Of a stretch of 64,000 nt of DNA, positions 26,958 through 35,012 are shown one piece after another. The stretch spans positions 34,128 through 98,127 of the forward strand of contig WRIW01000004.1 in the NCBI GenBank assembly GCA_009782505.1. The letters run 5' to 3'. The position numbers were made by a program, and so were the translations under genes. How positions within the stretch are numbered: position 1 is the first letter of the stretch; each line of letters opens with the position of its first letter. The notes below the pieces were generated by a model. That model was not told where the DNA came from. It was given only the letters and a program-made list of their open reading frames with translations, and ran no database searches. The stretch comes from Clostridiales bacterium. Lineage in GTDB: Bacteria > Bacillota > Peptococcia > DRI-13 > UBA5745.

Positions 26958-28048
26958 CAATATTTCACACAACATTGAAACGAATCATCAAGCAGCCGGC
27001 CAACTGGGTTTTTGTCCTGATTTTCCCGGTCGTCTTCACCATATTGATCTCGTTCACGATAACAGGCGATTCCGTGGCAAATGACGACGTCACCGCGGGC
27101 ATGCGTTTCGGCGTTGTCGACAGGGACGACAGCGTGCTGTCCAGAACCCTTGTGGAGCAGCTTGAAAAACGATATACTATACAAGGGCTTAAGGAGGAAG
27201 ACGTCTCCGCGGCTCTCACTGACTCGGAGATCCCCTGGGCGCTGATCATCCGGGAAGGATATGAGCGGGATATACTGGCCGGACGTTCGCCGGCGCTTGA
27301 AGGCTATTCCCTGACCGTATCCGACGTATCAGCCCTGGGTAATGTATCCGCGCAAAACATCACCCGCGCCTTGTTGCTGCTGGGGACGAACGACCCCCTG
27401 GCGCTGGCTGCCTGGGAGGAAGCCTCGCTTGTGGATGTGACGGCGCTGCCCGCGGACAACTGGGAGACAGCGGCGCAATGGTTCGGGTTCTACGGATTCG
27501 TCTCGGTGTTTACGGCGTATTTCGTCATCAAGACCTTGATTGACGACAAGCGGGGTGGTATGCCGGCGCGTCTGGGCGTCCTGCCTCAGTCTACGAGAAG
27601 TATTCTGACACAAGGCGTATTGGCGGCTTTTCTTATGACTGAGATCTCCGTTATACTGCTTTTGCTCGTTTTGCAGGCATTGATGGGGACTGTGGCTAAT
27701 CCCGCTCATCTTATGCTTCTTCTGAGCCTATACAACCTTTTCGCGGTTGGTATGGTGCTGGCTATCGTGTCTTTCCTGAAGGATCTGGGAGCGGTATCGG
27801 TGGCAATGTCTATGCTGACTACAGTATTCGCCATGCTGGGCGGTTTGTTTTGGCCATTAGACTTGGTGCCGGAATTCATGCGGCGGCTGGCCTGGTTCTC
27901 GCCGGGCTACTGGCTGGCCAGGGGCCTCGCGAATATCCGTGAGATCACTTTCGAAGGCTTTGTTATGCCTATCCTTTTCCTCGCCGTTTTTACCGCTGTG
28001 GTTCTGCTGATCAGCGGGTTCGGAAAGATACAACAGATGGAAGACTGA
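26954..28048 (+). CDS. ABC-2 permease (LnrN-like)
   Basis: A 364-residue membrane protein with the same plan as the preceding permease: TM1, an extracytoplasmic domain of about 150 residues and a C-terminal bundle with FWPLDLVPEFMRRLAWFSPGYWL, a typical ABC-2 stretch before the last TM. The start at 26954 lies after GGAGGAG (26941-26947) and overlaps the previous stop (ATGA). It is 23 bases upstream of the histidine kinase gene, so the sensor is co-transcribed. Confidence 0.88.
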   Translation: MTIFHTTLKRIIKQPANWVFVLIFPVVFTILISFTITGDSVANDDVTAGMRFGVVDRDDSVLSRTLVEQLEKRYTIQGLKEEDVSAALTDSEIPWALIIREGYERDILAGRSPALEGYSLTVSDVSALGNVSAQNITRALLLLGTNDPLALAAWEEASLVDVTALPADNWETAAQWFGFYGFVSVFTAYFVIKTLIDDKRGGMPARLGVLPQSTRSILTQGVLAAFLMTEISVILLLLVLQALMGTVANPAHLMLLLSLYNLFAVGMVLAIVSFLKDLGAVSVAMSMLTTVFAMLGGLFWPLDLVPEFMRRLAWFSPGYWLARGLANIREITFEGFVMPILFLAVFTAVVLLISGFGKIQQMED

Positions 28049-28071
28049 AGAGCGCGTCCTGTCGAGGTTGC

Positions 28072-29052
28072 ATGATGAAGCGTTACGCCGTATACGCCCG
28101 TATGGGCGCGGGGATCGTATTGATCGTATGTTGGGGGCTGGTAGACAGCCCCCTTTCCGGCGTCGTATACATTCTCGCCCTTGCCGCGCTCTCCGCTGTC
28201 CGGTATCGCTTCGCCCCTTACCGGTGGCTGGGCGCCGTAGAAGCCGCTATCTGCCTGGGTTACGCCTTCCTGTGGCAACCCGCGCTGCTGGGCTTGTGGC
28301 TGCCGGTCTTCGGCCTGCTGGAAGACAGATGGGAGGCCTTGGAGAGCGAATTGCTGCAAAAGGGCTTCGAGGATAGAAGCGAGCGCCTGAAGCTGGAAGC
28401 CTCCCGGGAAGCTTCCGCCCGGGAGATGCGAAATGCCGCGCGGCTTGCCGAGATGACGGAGCGATCGCGCATTGCCCAGGACATACACGACCATGCGGGC
28501 CATGAGCTCTCCGGCGCGTCTATCGCGCTGCAGACGGCGATCCGGCTGTATGAGAAAGGCGACCCCCGGGCAGGCGAGCTGCTTACGCAGAGCGCGGCGA
28601 GGCTGGAGGCGGCGTCGGAGCACTTGCGGGAGGCGGTACACAACCTGAAGCCGGCGCGGGTGGCGGGGGTCGAGACGCTGGTGGAGCTGTGCGAGGCTTT
28701 CGCTTTCTGCCCGGTACAGTTTTCCGCGGCGGGCGACCTCGCGGGCAGCCCGTATTGGGAGCTGCTTACCGCAAACTTGAAGGAAGCCCTGACCAACGTA
28801 TCCCGCCACTCCAACGCGACGAGGGTCACGGTCAGGCTGGACGGCAACGCCGACTACATCCGTATGCGGGTCGCCGACAACGGAAGTTTTGCGGGAGCAG
28901 GCTCCACGGGGGCAGGCTCCACGGGGACTGGCGCGCTGGGGCTGGGCTTATCCGGCATACGGGAGCGCGTCAGAGCTGTCGGCGGGACGCTTACCGTCGG
29001 CATAGACAATGGCTTCACGGTGGTGACGGTACTGCCGAAAATAAACGAATAG
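28072..29052 (+). CDS. Sensor histidine kinase, NarL/LuxR-type partner (HisKA_3)
   Basis: A 326-residue kinase with three to four short hydrophobic segments in the first 80 residues and almost no external sensor loop, typical of intramembrane-sensing kinases that monitor membrane damage or their own ABC exporter. A coiled-coil linker (about 85-130) leads to the HisKA_3 phosphoacceptor H139 in RIAQDIHDHAGHEL. HATPase N and G boxes are present (NLKEALTNVSRHSNAT, then GLGLSGIRERV). Gly/Ser/Thr-rich GAGSTGAGSTGTGALG loops in the lid are unusual. It pairs with the response regulator that follows. Confidence 0.92.
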   Translation: MMKRYAVYARMGAGIVLIVCWGLVDSPLSGVVYILALAALSAVRYRFAPYRWLGAVEAAICLGYAFLWQPALLGLWLPVFGLLEDRWEALESELLQKGFEDRSERLKLEASREASAREMRNAARLAEMTERSRIAQDIHDHAGHELSGASIALQTAIRLYEKGDPRAGELLTQSAARLEAASEHLREAVHNLKPARVAGVETLVELCEAFAFCPVQFSAAGDLAGSPYWELLTANLKEALTNVSRHSNATRVTVRLDGNADYIRMRVADNGSFAGAGSTGAGSTGTGALGLGLSGIRERVRAVGGTLTVGIDNGFTVVTVLPKINE

Positions 29053-29110
29053 CGCCGTAGCCAGAAGCAGATCCACAACTAAGTGACGCTATGTGACGCT
29101 GGAGGAGCAT

Positions 29111-29719
29111 ATGAATTTATTGGTAGTTGACGACGACGGCCTGATCCGGGACAGCCTGAAGCTGCTGCTTGAGATGGAGGATGGCTGGACGGTTCGCACA
29201 GCCCCGGACGGGGAAGCCGCGTTCCGGGCGTGCGCGGAAGCTCAGCCGGATATCATCCTCATGGACGTCCGCATGCCCGTTTGCGACGGTGTGGAGGCGA
29301 CCCGCCGCATCAAGGAAGCATATCCGTTGGTAAAGATCGTTATGCTCACGACCTTTACCGACGACGGATATATCGCTTCAGCTATCGGCGCCGGCGCGGA
29401 AGGCTACCTGCTCAAAAGTACTCCCGCCGACGGCATCGTCGAGCGCATCCGCGCCGTGGAAAAAGGCGCGATGGTGTTCGACAAAGGCGTGGGATTATCC
29501 GCGAAAAAAACCGCGCCCCTGTCCTTCGGCGAGCTGACGGAGCGCGAAAATGAAGTGCTGTCTTTGGTTGCGGCAGGCCTGTCCAACAATGAGATAGCGG
29601 CGAAGCTCTTCCTTTCCCAGGGTACGATCCGCAATACGGTGTCGGCCATACTGGACAAGCTGGAACTGCGGGACAGGACGCAGCTGGCTGTGTACTACTG
29701 GAAAGCCGCCCAGGACTAA
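29111..29719 (+). CDS. Response regulator, NarL/LuxR family
   Basis: A 202-residue two-domain regulator. The receiver domain has DDD at 7-9 and the phospho-accepting D52 in IILMDVRMPVCDG, followed by the conserved T and K. The C-terminal LuxR-type HTH (about 140-200) reads LTERENEVLSLVAAGLSNNEIA. The ATG at 29111 follows GGAGGAG; a longer in-frame start at 29093 is unlikely. It probably controls the ABC exporter genes upstream in response to the paired kinase. Confidence 0.94.
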   Translation: MNLLVVDDDGLIRDSLKLLLEMEDGWTVRTAPDGEAAFRACAEAQPDIILMDVRMPVCDGVEATRRIKEAYPLVKIVMLTTFTDDGYIASAIGAGAEGYLLKSTPADGIVERIRAVEKGAMVFDKGVGLSAKKTAPLSFGELTERENEVLSLVAAGLSNNEIAAKLFLSQGTIRNTVSAILDKLELRDRTQLAVYYWKAAQD

Positions 29720-29771
29720 CGCTCCATGTTTCGTCACATAACGTCAATCTCCGCGCTTAGCGTCGCCGCTC

Positions 29772-29800
29772 TTGATTATTCGCTGGCTTATTGATACAAT
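29772..29800 (+). promoter_or_regulatory. Promoter of the CobW-like GTPase gene
   Basis: TTGATT (29772-29777) and TACAAT (29795-29800) with a 17-base spacer, about 50 bases upstream of the start codon. No zinc-type (Zur) operator could be recognised by eye. Confidence 0.55.
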
Positions 29801-29851
29801 CATGCTTAACGAATCCAAAATACCCGAATACAGGCAAGGGGGCCAATATTA

Positions 29852-30952
29852 ATGAAAATACTATTATTCGGCGGTTTCCTCGGTTCAGGCAAAACCACCA
29901 TTATCCGCGCCTTTATCGACGCCATCCAGTCCGGCGACCATGGTACCATCGCCATCATCGAAAATGAGATCGGCGAAGTGGGCATCGACGACGTCCTGCT
30001 GCGCGACAGCAGCGTAGAGGTCAAGCCGATATTCGGCGGCTGTGTCTGCTGCGAGATCACAGGCAGCCTGATCGGCGCGGTGGACGAGATCTCGAAGATG
30101 ATCGATCCCGAGTGGCTGATCATCGAGCTCACCGGCGCGGCAGAGCTTTCTAACGTAAAGGAACTGCTGGAAGGCTTCACGAGAGTCGTCTCTAAGGTGG
30201 CGGCAATCTCTGTGGTGGATGGCAGCCGATGGGCGAAATTCTCGAAAATCGGGCAGTTTTTCTTCGAGCAGATCATGAGCGGCGATATCGCTATCCTGAA
30301 CAAAGCCGACCTCTGCCCCGATCCGAAAGAGATCGAGAGAAATATCAAGGAGCTTACCGGCCTGCCCGAGGTCGTCCACATGTCCGCGGACAAAGACAGA
30401 GTCGCCGACTGCGCGGAGATACTGGAAGCCTTTTACCATCTCAAGGGCGACGACCATGACCACGACCATGACCACGACCATGATGAGCATGACCATGAGC
30501 ATGAGCATGAACACGACGACGACCATGAGCATGATGACGACGATCACGATCACGACGGCGAGCACGAGCACGACCATGAGCATGAGCGCATCATCGGCGC
30601 CTATGCGCGAAACTATACCGTGCTGAAGGAAAAAGCCGCGGATAAGGCAACCCTGGTAGAGGAGCTTACTAAGCTTTTCGTGGAAATCGGCGAATTGCTC
30701 AAGCAAGACGACATCATCTACGGCCATGTGAAGGGCTTGCTGCTGGAATCTGAGAACAGTTATGTACGTTTCTCCCTTACCCGCCCCGGCTTCCCTGAGA
30801 TATTGACGTCCGGCGGTTGGATCACCGCGGCCGGCGCCGATCCCATCGCGTTTACGCTGAATGTGAACGATATCAACCACTCCGAGGATGAGATAGCGGC
30901 TATGGTCGGCCCTTGCCTGGCGCGGTACGAAATCCTTTTTAACAAGGAATAA
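29852..30952 (+). CDS. CobW/G3E-family GTPase with long His/Asp/Glu-rich linker
   Basis: A 366-residue metal-chaperone GTPase (COG0523). P-loop GGFLGSGKTT at 7-16, the family C-x-C-C metal motif C64-C66-C67 in GGCVCCE, and the guanine-specificity motif NKAD near 150. Between the GTPase and the C-terminal CobW_C-like region lies a stretch of about 44 residues with 18 histidines, the rest almost all Asp/Glu, which should bind several Zn, Ni or Co ions. Possible clients here are the cobalt-dependent corrinoid protein, the LarA-like nickel enzyme or zinc enzymes. RBS GGGGG precedes the ATG; arylamine N-acetyltransferase follows 15 bases later. Confidence 0.92.
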   Translation: MKILLFGGFLGSGKTTIIRAFIDAIQSGDHGTIAIIENEIGEVGIDDVLLRDSSVEVKPIFGGCVCCEITGSLIGAVDEISKMIDPEWLIIELTGAAELSNVKELLEGFTRVVSKVAAISVVDGSRWAKFSKIGQFFFEQIMSGDIAILNKADLCPDPKEIERNIKELTGLPEVVHMSADKDRVADCAEILEAFYHLKGDDHDHDHDHDHDEHDHEHEHEHDDDHEHDDDDHDHDGEHEHDHEHERIIGAYARNYTVLKEKAADKATLVEELTKLFVEIGELLKQDDIIYGHVKGLLLESENSYVRFSLTRPGFPEILTSGGWITAAGADPIAFTLNVNDINHSEDEIAAMVGPCLARYEILFNKE

Positions 30953-30967
30953 AGGAGATAAAGCAAT

Positions 30968-31834
30968 ATGACGATCGGCGACACTTATTCAACCGGCTCG
31001 CCTGAATATTTCCTACCGATACCCGACCTGGGCATGGCTCTTGAGCGTATCGGCCTTGATCCGGGCGGCGACTACTCCCCCAACCTGGAAAATCTCCGAA
31101 AAATCATGCTGGCCCATATGATGACGGTGCCTTATGAAACGCTGGACTGCTGTGACTATAAGCGCCATGTGGACTTCGCCCCTGAGCACCTCTTCGAGAA
31201 GTTTGTATTGAACCGGCGGGGGGGTTACTGCTATGAGATCAACGGCTTCTTCATGTCCATCATCGAAGCCCTGGGTTACGACTGCTACGCTTTAGCGGGG
31301 CGTCTGCTCTTCGGGCAGCCGGTTTACAACCTGATGGGCCATCGCACGACCATCGTCACCATCGGCGACAGGCGGTATCTCTGCGACGTAGGGTATGGCG
31401 CGGGCTGCGCCGAGGGGCCCGTGGACATAGATGAGCCGGGCATACAGGACGTCCTGGGCTACCGGTTTTCCATCCGACACCATGAGGGGGCGCAGTTTGG
31501 CGACATCACCCTGGTCAAGCACGCCGACGACGGCACGGAGTCGGATTTCTATAGCGCTTATCTGAAGCCGCACACGCTGCTGGAGTTTATCGCCACGAAT
31601 GAGCTTACGCAGAAAAGCGACCGCCGGGTCTGCCGCCTGCGCACGGAGACCGGCAGCATGGCTGTGGACGGGACGATTTTCCGGCGCAAGGTGAACGGCG
31701 AGGTTTTTGAGACGGAGATCACTAGCTATCCCCAGCTATATAAGATACTCACCGAAGAGTTCCATATGATCGTTCCGCGCTACTCCTTCAGCAAGACCTG
31801 GCCCCGGGAGCTCGCCTGGGGCGACCGGCTGTAA
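30968..31834 (+). CDS. Arylamine N-acetyltransferase
   Basis: A 288-residue enzyme that transfers acetyl groups from acetyl-CoA to arylamines, arylhydroxylamines or hydrazines. The Cys-His-Asp triad is intact: C88 in RRGGYCYEINGFF, H125 in MGHRTTIV and D140 in YLCDVGYG. Its length is normal. GGAG of AAAGGAG lies just before the ATG, 15 bases after the CobW-like gene, so co-transcription is likely. Its presence next to a nitroreductase/CoA-transferase operon fits handling of aromatic amines, but this is inference. Confidence 0.94.
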   Translation: MTIGDTYSTGSPEYFLPIPDLGMALERIGLDPGGDYSPNLENLRKIMLAHMMTVPYETLDCCDYKRHVDFAPEHLFEKFVLNRRGGYCYEINGFFMSIIEALGYDCYALAGRLLFGQPVYNLMGHRTTIVTIGDRRYLCDVGYGAGCAEGPVDIDEPGIQDVLGYRFSIRHHEGAQFGDITLVKHADDGTESDFYSAYLKPHTLLEFIATNELTQKSDRRVCRLRTETGSMAVDGTIFRRKVNGEVFETEITSYPQLYKILTEEFHMIVPRYSFSKTWPRELAWGDRL

Positions 31835-31885
31835 GGCCGGAAAGCGGTTTTCTTGCATACATATGAGAATTGGCACATAATGATA

Positions 31886-31911
31886 AAAACGGAGCAGTTG
31901 TCGCTGCTCCG
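31886..31911 (-). terminator. Terminator of the CoA-transferase operon (probably bidirectional)
   Basis: CGGAGCAG (31890-31897) pairs with CTGCTCCG (31904-31911) over a 6-base loop. Read on the minus strand the stem is followed by a T-run (complement of 31885-31889). It sits between two convergent genes and may also stop the NAT transcript. Confidence 0.75.
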
Positions 31912-31943
31912 CCTTTATATTATCTGCCTTTGTTATCCCTGTG

Positions 31944-32693
31944 TCACACGCCCGCCGGATTCTGCTCGCGTAATACGCGCAGCTCGTCTTCGGTGGGCTC
32001 GGGGGTCACCGGGAGATTGTCCCGGATGATGACGTCAAAGCCGGTGTTCTCTTTCAACTGCTCGATGGTGACGCCGGGATGGAGGGATACGACCTCAAGC
32101 TCGCCGGACTCCGCGCCCGTCTCCATCACGCACAGGTTGGTGAATACGGTGACGCCTTCCGTCCTGGGTAGTCCCGCCTCTTCTCTTGACTTCTTCCCTT
32201 TGTAGCAGCCCACCGACGTCACCCAGTCCACATGTTCGACGAATTTGCGCTTCTCATGGCGCATGATGACGAACACATGCTTGCTGAAGGTGGCGATATC
32301 CGCGGCGCCGCCGCTTCCGGTCAGATGCTTGACGCCGTTGGCGTCCTTTACCAGGGACGAATTCAAGTTGGCGTAGCGATCCAGCTGGAGGCTGCCGAGA
32401 AAGCCGATATCGCAGACGCCCTTCTGCAGGATCTCGCCCAGGGTACCCATTAAGCCGGTGAATGAGTCATTCCCGTACCACAGCCGGGGATCGGCTATAC
32501 CGACGCCCGAGTCGATGGGCTGGGGATTGACCACCCCTACCTCGTAAAACATGGTCAGATCCGGGGCGTGGGTGGCTTTTGCGAGGAAAGAAGCGATCTG
32601 GGGCAAACCTAGCCCCACGGCTACGATCATGCCGTTTTGCAGCCTTCGCGCGGCGGTGACCGCCATTAGTTCATTCGTCGAATACTCTGCCAT
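31944..32693 (-). CDS. CoA-transferase subunit B (glutaconate CoA-transferase/IpdB-like)
   Basis: A 249-residue class I CoA-transferase beta subunit, which would form a complex with the alpha subunit encoded just upstream. The family glutamate segment is TMFYEVGVVNP; PRLWYGNDSFTGLMGTLG and GFLGSLQLDRYANLN follow. The start is set by a TAATG overlap with the alpha gene. Similar pairs act on glutaconate or 3-oxoadipate, or, as IpdAB, hydrolyse steroid-ring CoA esters without CoA transfer. The substrate is unknown; aromatic- or dicarboxylate-derived CoA esters would fit the neighbourhood. Confidence 0.88.
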   Translation of the reverse strand: MAEYSTNELMAVTAARRLQNGMIVAVGLGLPQIASFLAKATHAPDLTMFYEVGVVNPQPIDSGVGIADPRLWYGNDSFTGLMGTLGEILQKGVCDIGFLGSLQLDRYANLNSSLVKDANGVKHLTGSGGAADIATFSKHVFVIMRHEKRKFVEHVDWVTSVGCYKGKKSREEAGLPRTEGVTVFTNLCVMETGAESGELEVVSLHPGVTIEQLKENTGFDVIIRDNLPVTPEPTEDELRVLREQNPAGV

Positions 32694-33616
32694 TACTGAT
32701 GACCGCCTCCTCCCTTTACATACCCGTAAGCCGGATCCGCCCGGAGGGCGTTCATCCTTGCCAGGCCGCCCCATTTCTCCAGGAGCTCGTTGTGGTCCTT
32801 CGTGCCGAGTATGTATTCGTTCAGATACTCGTCGAAGGTCTCCTGCTTCTGGTTGACCTTGGCGTAGTGGGTCAGGGCTTCGGCGTCGTAGTCGTACTCC
32901 TTGTATACCGCCGCCGGAAACGCCCCATAAGGGACGATGGCCACGGCGTAAGTGTAGACGCCGGGGATGGTGACTTTGTCCTGATTGTTTTTCACATACT
33001 GGTTGGAAACCAGCCTGTCCGCGGTGACGATAAGCTTTTTGCCGGCCTTGGCTGTCTCCAGATCCCAGACAGGGCCCTCGATGAGCACGTTGCCCAGTTC
33101 GTCCGCGGCTTGGGCGTGGATGCAGACATACTCCGGCTGGAGCTTCTTCAGGAATACGTACCGTTCCCCGTCGAAGGGCGACTCGCCGATGTATACGCTG
33201 TCTTCCTTATCGGCAAGTAGCTTCTCCAGCATATCCGTCCCCAACAAAGTCTTCGTGGGGATGAAGGGGACGCCCATCGTGCCCGCCGTCATACGGAGAG
33301 CCATGGAGAGGTTGCTGAACTCCTTGATGTTGTACCTGCCCTGCTCGATGGCTTCGTTTACCCGGCTCAGCCTTCCGAAGTGATCCAGCGAACCGCCGCC
33401 GTACGCGTAGGACTTCACGCAACCCGCGCCCACCAGGAGATCCGACTCCATGTTGCCGGATACGCTGGTCAGCTCGATCTCCTTTTTCCCCTGGCGGATG
33501 AGTTCCGCGGCGAAGGCCATGCAGCAGCGGTTGATGATGAAGCCGCCCAGCCCGATCTCCGCGCCCCGGTCAGGTATCTCCCGGACGATATCGGAAAGCT
33601 CCCTGATCTTATTCAA
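32693..33616 (-). CDS. CoA-transferase subunit A (glutaconate CoA-transferase/IpdA-like)
   Basis: A 307-residue alpha subunit. GLGGFIINRCCMAFAAELIR is the family start (normally G-x-G-G near the N-terminus), followed by ELTSVSGNMESDLLVGAG and EYVCIHAQAADELGNVLIEG. It is the third gene of an operon on the minus strand (nitroreductase, unknown protein, subunit A, subunit B) with gaps of 2 and 6 bases and one overlap. The tail KGGGGHQ lies in the overlap with subunit B. Confidence 0.88.
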   Translation of the reverse strand: MNKIRELSDIVREIPDRGAEIGLGGFIINRCCMAFAAELIRQGKKEIELTSVSGNMESDLLVGAGCVKSYAYGGGSLDHFGRLSRVNEAIEQGRYNIKEFSNLSMALRMTAGTMGVPFIPTKTLLGTDMLEKLLADKEDSVYIGESPFDGERYVFLKKLQPEYVCIHAQAADELGNVLIEGPVWDLETAKAGKKLIVTADRLVSNQYVKNNQDKVTIPGVYTYAVAIVPYGAFPAAVYKEYDYDAEALTHYAKVNQKQETFDEYLNEYILGTKDHNELLEKWGGLARMNALRADPAYGYVKGGGGHQ

Positions 33617-33622
33617 CGGCGA

Positions 33623-34096
33623 TCACCCCTCAAACTTCTCTAATACTTCCGCCGTCCCCATCTTGCCCATGCCGACGATGCAGACGTTGCCGTCCCTCTG
33701 GATGGGGAGCAGCTCGGGGCCGAGGCCGCTGACGATCTCTTCCGCGCGCATGATCACATTGGCGATGGGGCAGCTCAGGGGCTGCTGATCGATGACGACG
33801 TTGACGAAAGTCGCCTGCTTGTCCATGAACTTGTCCCGCACCTGGATAAAAGCGCAGTCTTTGACCTTCATGTCGATGGTGAACTCGTTCTCCGAAAGCT
33901 CGATATCCGAGCAGAACCCTTCCTTCTTGAGGTACTCAACGATCTCTTTCTTATCGGAAGGGTTTTTCAGATTCTTGCCGATAAAGTCCGCGCCGACCAT
34001 GGTCAGGCGGTAGCGGGCGCCTTTTCCGCGTTCGTTCCAGAATTCCTTCTGTATCTCAAAAAGCAGGGAATCTTTAAAATCGCCCAATACGCTCAT
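33623..34096 (-). CDS. Conserved-looking protein of unknown function in CoA-transferase operon
   Basis: A 157-residue protein that I do not recognise. It is soluble, with no signal or TM segment. Features: a central KVKDCAFIQVRDKFMDKQ with one cysteine, LSCPIANVIMRAEEIV with another, and a Gly/Met-rich end VCIVGMGKMGTAEVLEKFEG. The Cys-containing middle part is reminiscent of V4R-type small-molecule-binding domains, but this is only an impression. It lies 2 bases after the nitroreductase stop and 6 bases before CoA-transferase subunit A, so it belongs functionally to that operon. Confidence 0.7.
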   Translation of the reverse strand: MSVLGDFKDSLLFEIQKEFWNERGKGARYRLTMVGADFIGKNLKNPSDKKEIVEYLKKEGFCSDIELSENEFTIDMKVKDCAFIQVRDKFMDKQATFVNVVIDQQPLSCPIANVIMRAEEIVSGLGPELLPIQRDGNVCIVGMGKMGTAEVLEKFEG

Positions 34097-34098
34097 GA

Positions 34099-34806
34099 TT
34101 ATTCCTCCTCTTTATAGTATGCGTCGCCGTATTTTTCGGAATAAACGATGTCCGACAGCTTATTGCGCGGCCTGGCATTGGGGTAGCGCCCCGCCGGCTC
34201 GCCGATGGAGATGATGCTGATGGTCTTATAGTCCTCGGGGATGCCAAAGTATTCGTTCAGCTTGATCTCGTCGCGGATATCGATGCAGGGGGCGACAAGC
34301 CAGCAGGCGCCAAGGCCCGCGGCGGTCACGGCAAGCAGGATATGCTCGATGGCTGCCGACGTGTCGAAGGGCAGATCCCAGACTTCCTTTCTGCCGGTGA
34401 TGATGACGATGACGTCGGACTGGGATACAAAGGCCGATACCTCGCCGGATGTAAGCTTCGCGAAAGCTCTCCTTCTCTTCTCCTCGTCCTGAAGGGTCTC
34501 GAAACGCTTCTGCATTTGTTTGCTTAAGAACTCGCCGGTGAAGCGGCGGCCGCTGCCTCTCTTGGAAATCATGGAGAGGAATTCTTTATTCTTCTCATCC
34601 CTTACTACGATAAATTTCCACGGCTGCGCGTTTTCGCCGGAAGGGGCCCAGCGGGCGCTTTCGAGAATCATCTCCAGATCCTCTTCAGACACCTTGGTCG
34701 GCGTATATGCCCTTACGCTTCGGCGCAAATCGACGACTTCCATAAATGCATCTTTTGCAGCTTCTTTATTCAAGTCTGCGAATGCGGCTCCTGGTCTTGG
34801 CTCCAT
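34099..34806 (-). CDS. Nitroreductase-family flavoprotein
   Basis: A 235-residue FMN-dependent oxidoreductase. DLRRSVRAYTPTKVSEEDLE and ILESARWAPSGENAQPWKF are the family FMN-binding blocks; GLGACWLVAPC near residue 165 is the conserved C-terminal region. The start at 34806 follows GGAGG; a longer in-frame version has no such site. It is the first gene of a four-gene operon with CoA-transferase subunits. Members reduce nitroaromatics, enoates or flavins; some anaerobic members act as CoA-ester oxidoreductases. It has its own promoter with a palindrome at the start of transcription. Confidence 0.9.
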   Translation of the reverse strand: MEPRPGAAFADLNKEAAKDAFMEVVDLRRSVRAYTPTKVSEEDLEMILESARWAPSGENAQPWKFIVVRDEKNKEFLSMISKRGSGRRFTGEFLSKQMQKRFETLQDEEKRRRAFAKLTSGEVSAFVSQSDVIVIITGRKEVWDLPFDTSAAIEHILLAVTAAGLGACWLVAPCIDIRDEIKLNEYFGIPEDYKTISIISIGEPAGRYPNARPRNKLSDIVYSEKYGDAYYKEEE

Positions 34807-34849
34807 GTAACAATCCTCCTTAATCATGATCGATTTCAACTACACATTC

Positions 34850-34898
34850 CGCGTTCGGAACGCGTTTTCATTATATAGTACGCGAAAAAAAAAGTAAA
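34850..34898 (-). promoter_or_regulatory. Promoter of nitroreductase operon with palindrome at +1
   Basis: On the minus strand, TTTACT (34898-34893) and TATAAT (34875-34870) are separated by 17 bases, nine of which form a T-run. Directly after the -10 box is a perfect 7-1-7 palindrome CGCGTTCGGAACGCG (34850-34864), lying where transcription should start. This is a good operator candidate. Confidence 0.65.
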
Positions 34899-34928
34899 TC
34901 AGTTTTTTGTCCCGCCGCTTAAATGGGC

Positions 34929-34957
34929 TTGAGTTTTTGAAATGTATAGTGTACAAT
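34929..34957 (+). promoter_or_regulatory. Promoter of the methyltransferase operon
   Basis: TTGAGT (34929-34934) and TACAAT (34952-34957) with a 17-base spacer, followed by a leader with short dyads (TTAGTCTAA, ACGATAAATCGT). It is divergent from the nitroreductase operon; the two promoters lie about 55 bases apart and may be co-regulated. No cobalamin riboswitch was recognised in the leader. Confidence 0.6.
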
Positions 34958-35012
34958 GAGTTAGTCTAACGATAAATCGTAATGATTAGCAACAATTATT
35001 GGAGGGAACGGA

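Noticed and set aside
29885..30880. 331-residue antisense frame with long Val/Met runs opposite the CobW-like gene
   Set aside because: The Val/Met runs are just the complement of the CAY-GAN hexamer repeat encoding the His-rich linker.
34958..35012. Cobalamin riboswitch ahead of the corrinoid operon
   Set aside because: The leader is only about 50 bases and lacks the B12-box GCCACTG and the usual long multi-stem structure.
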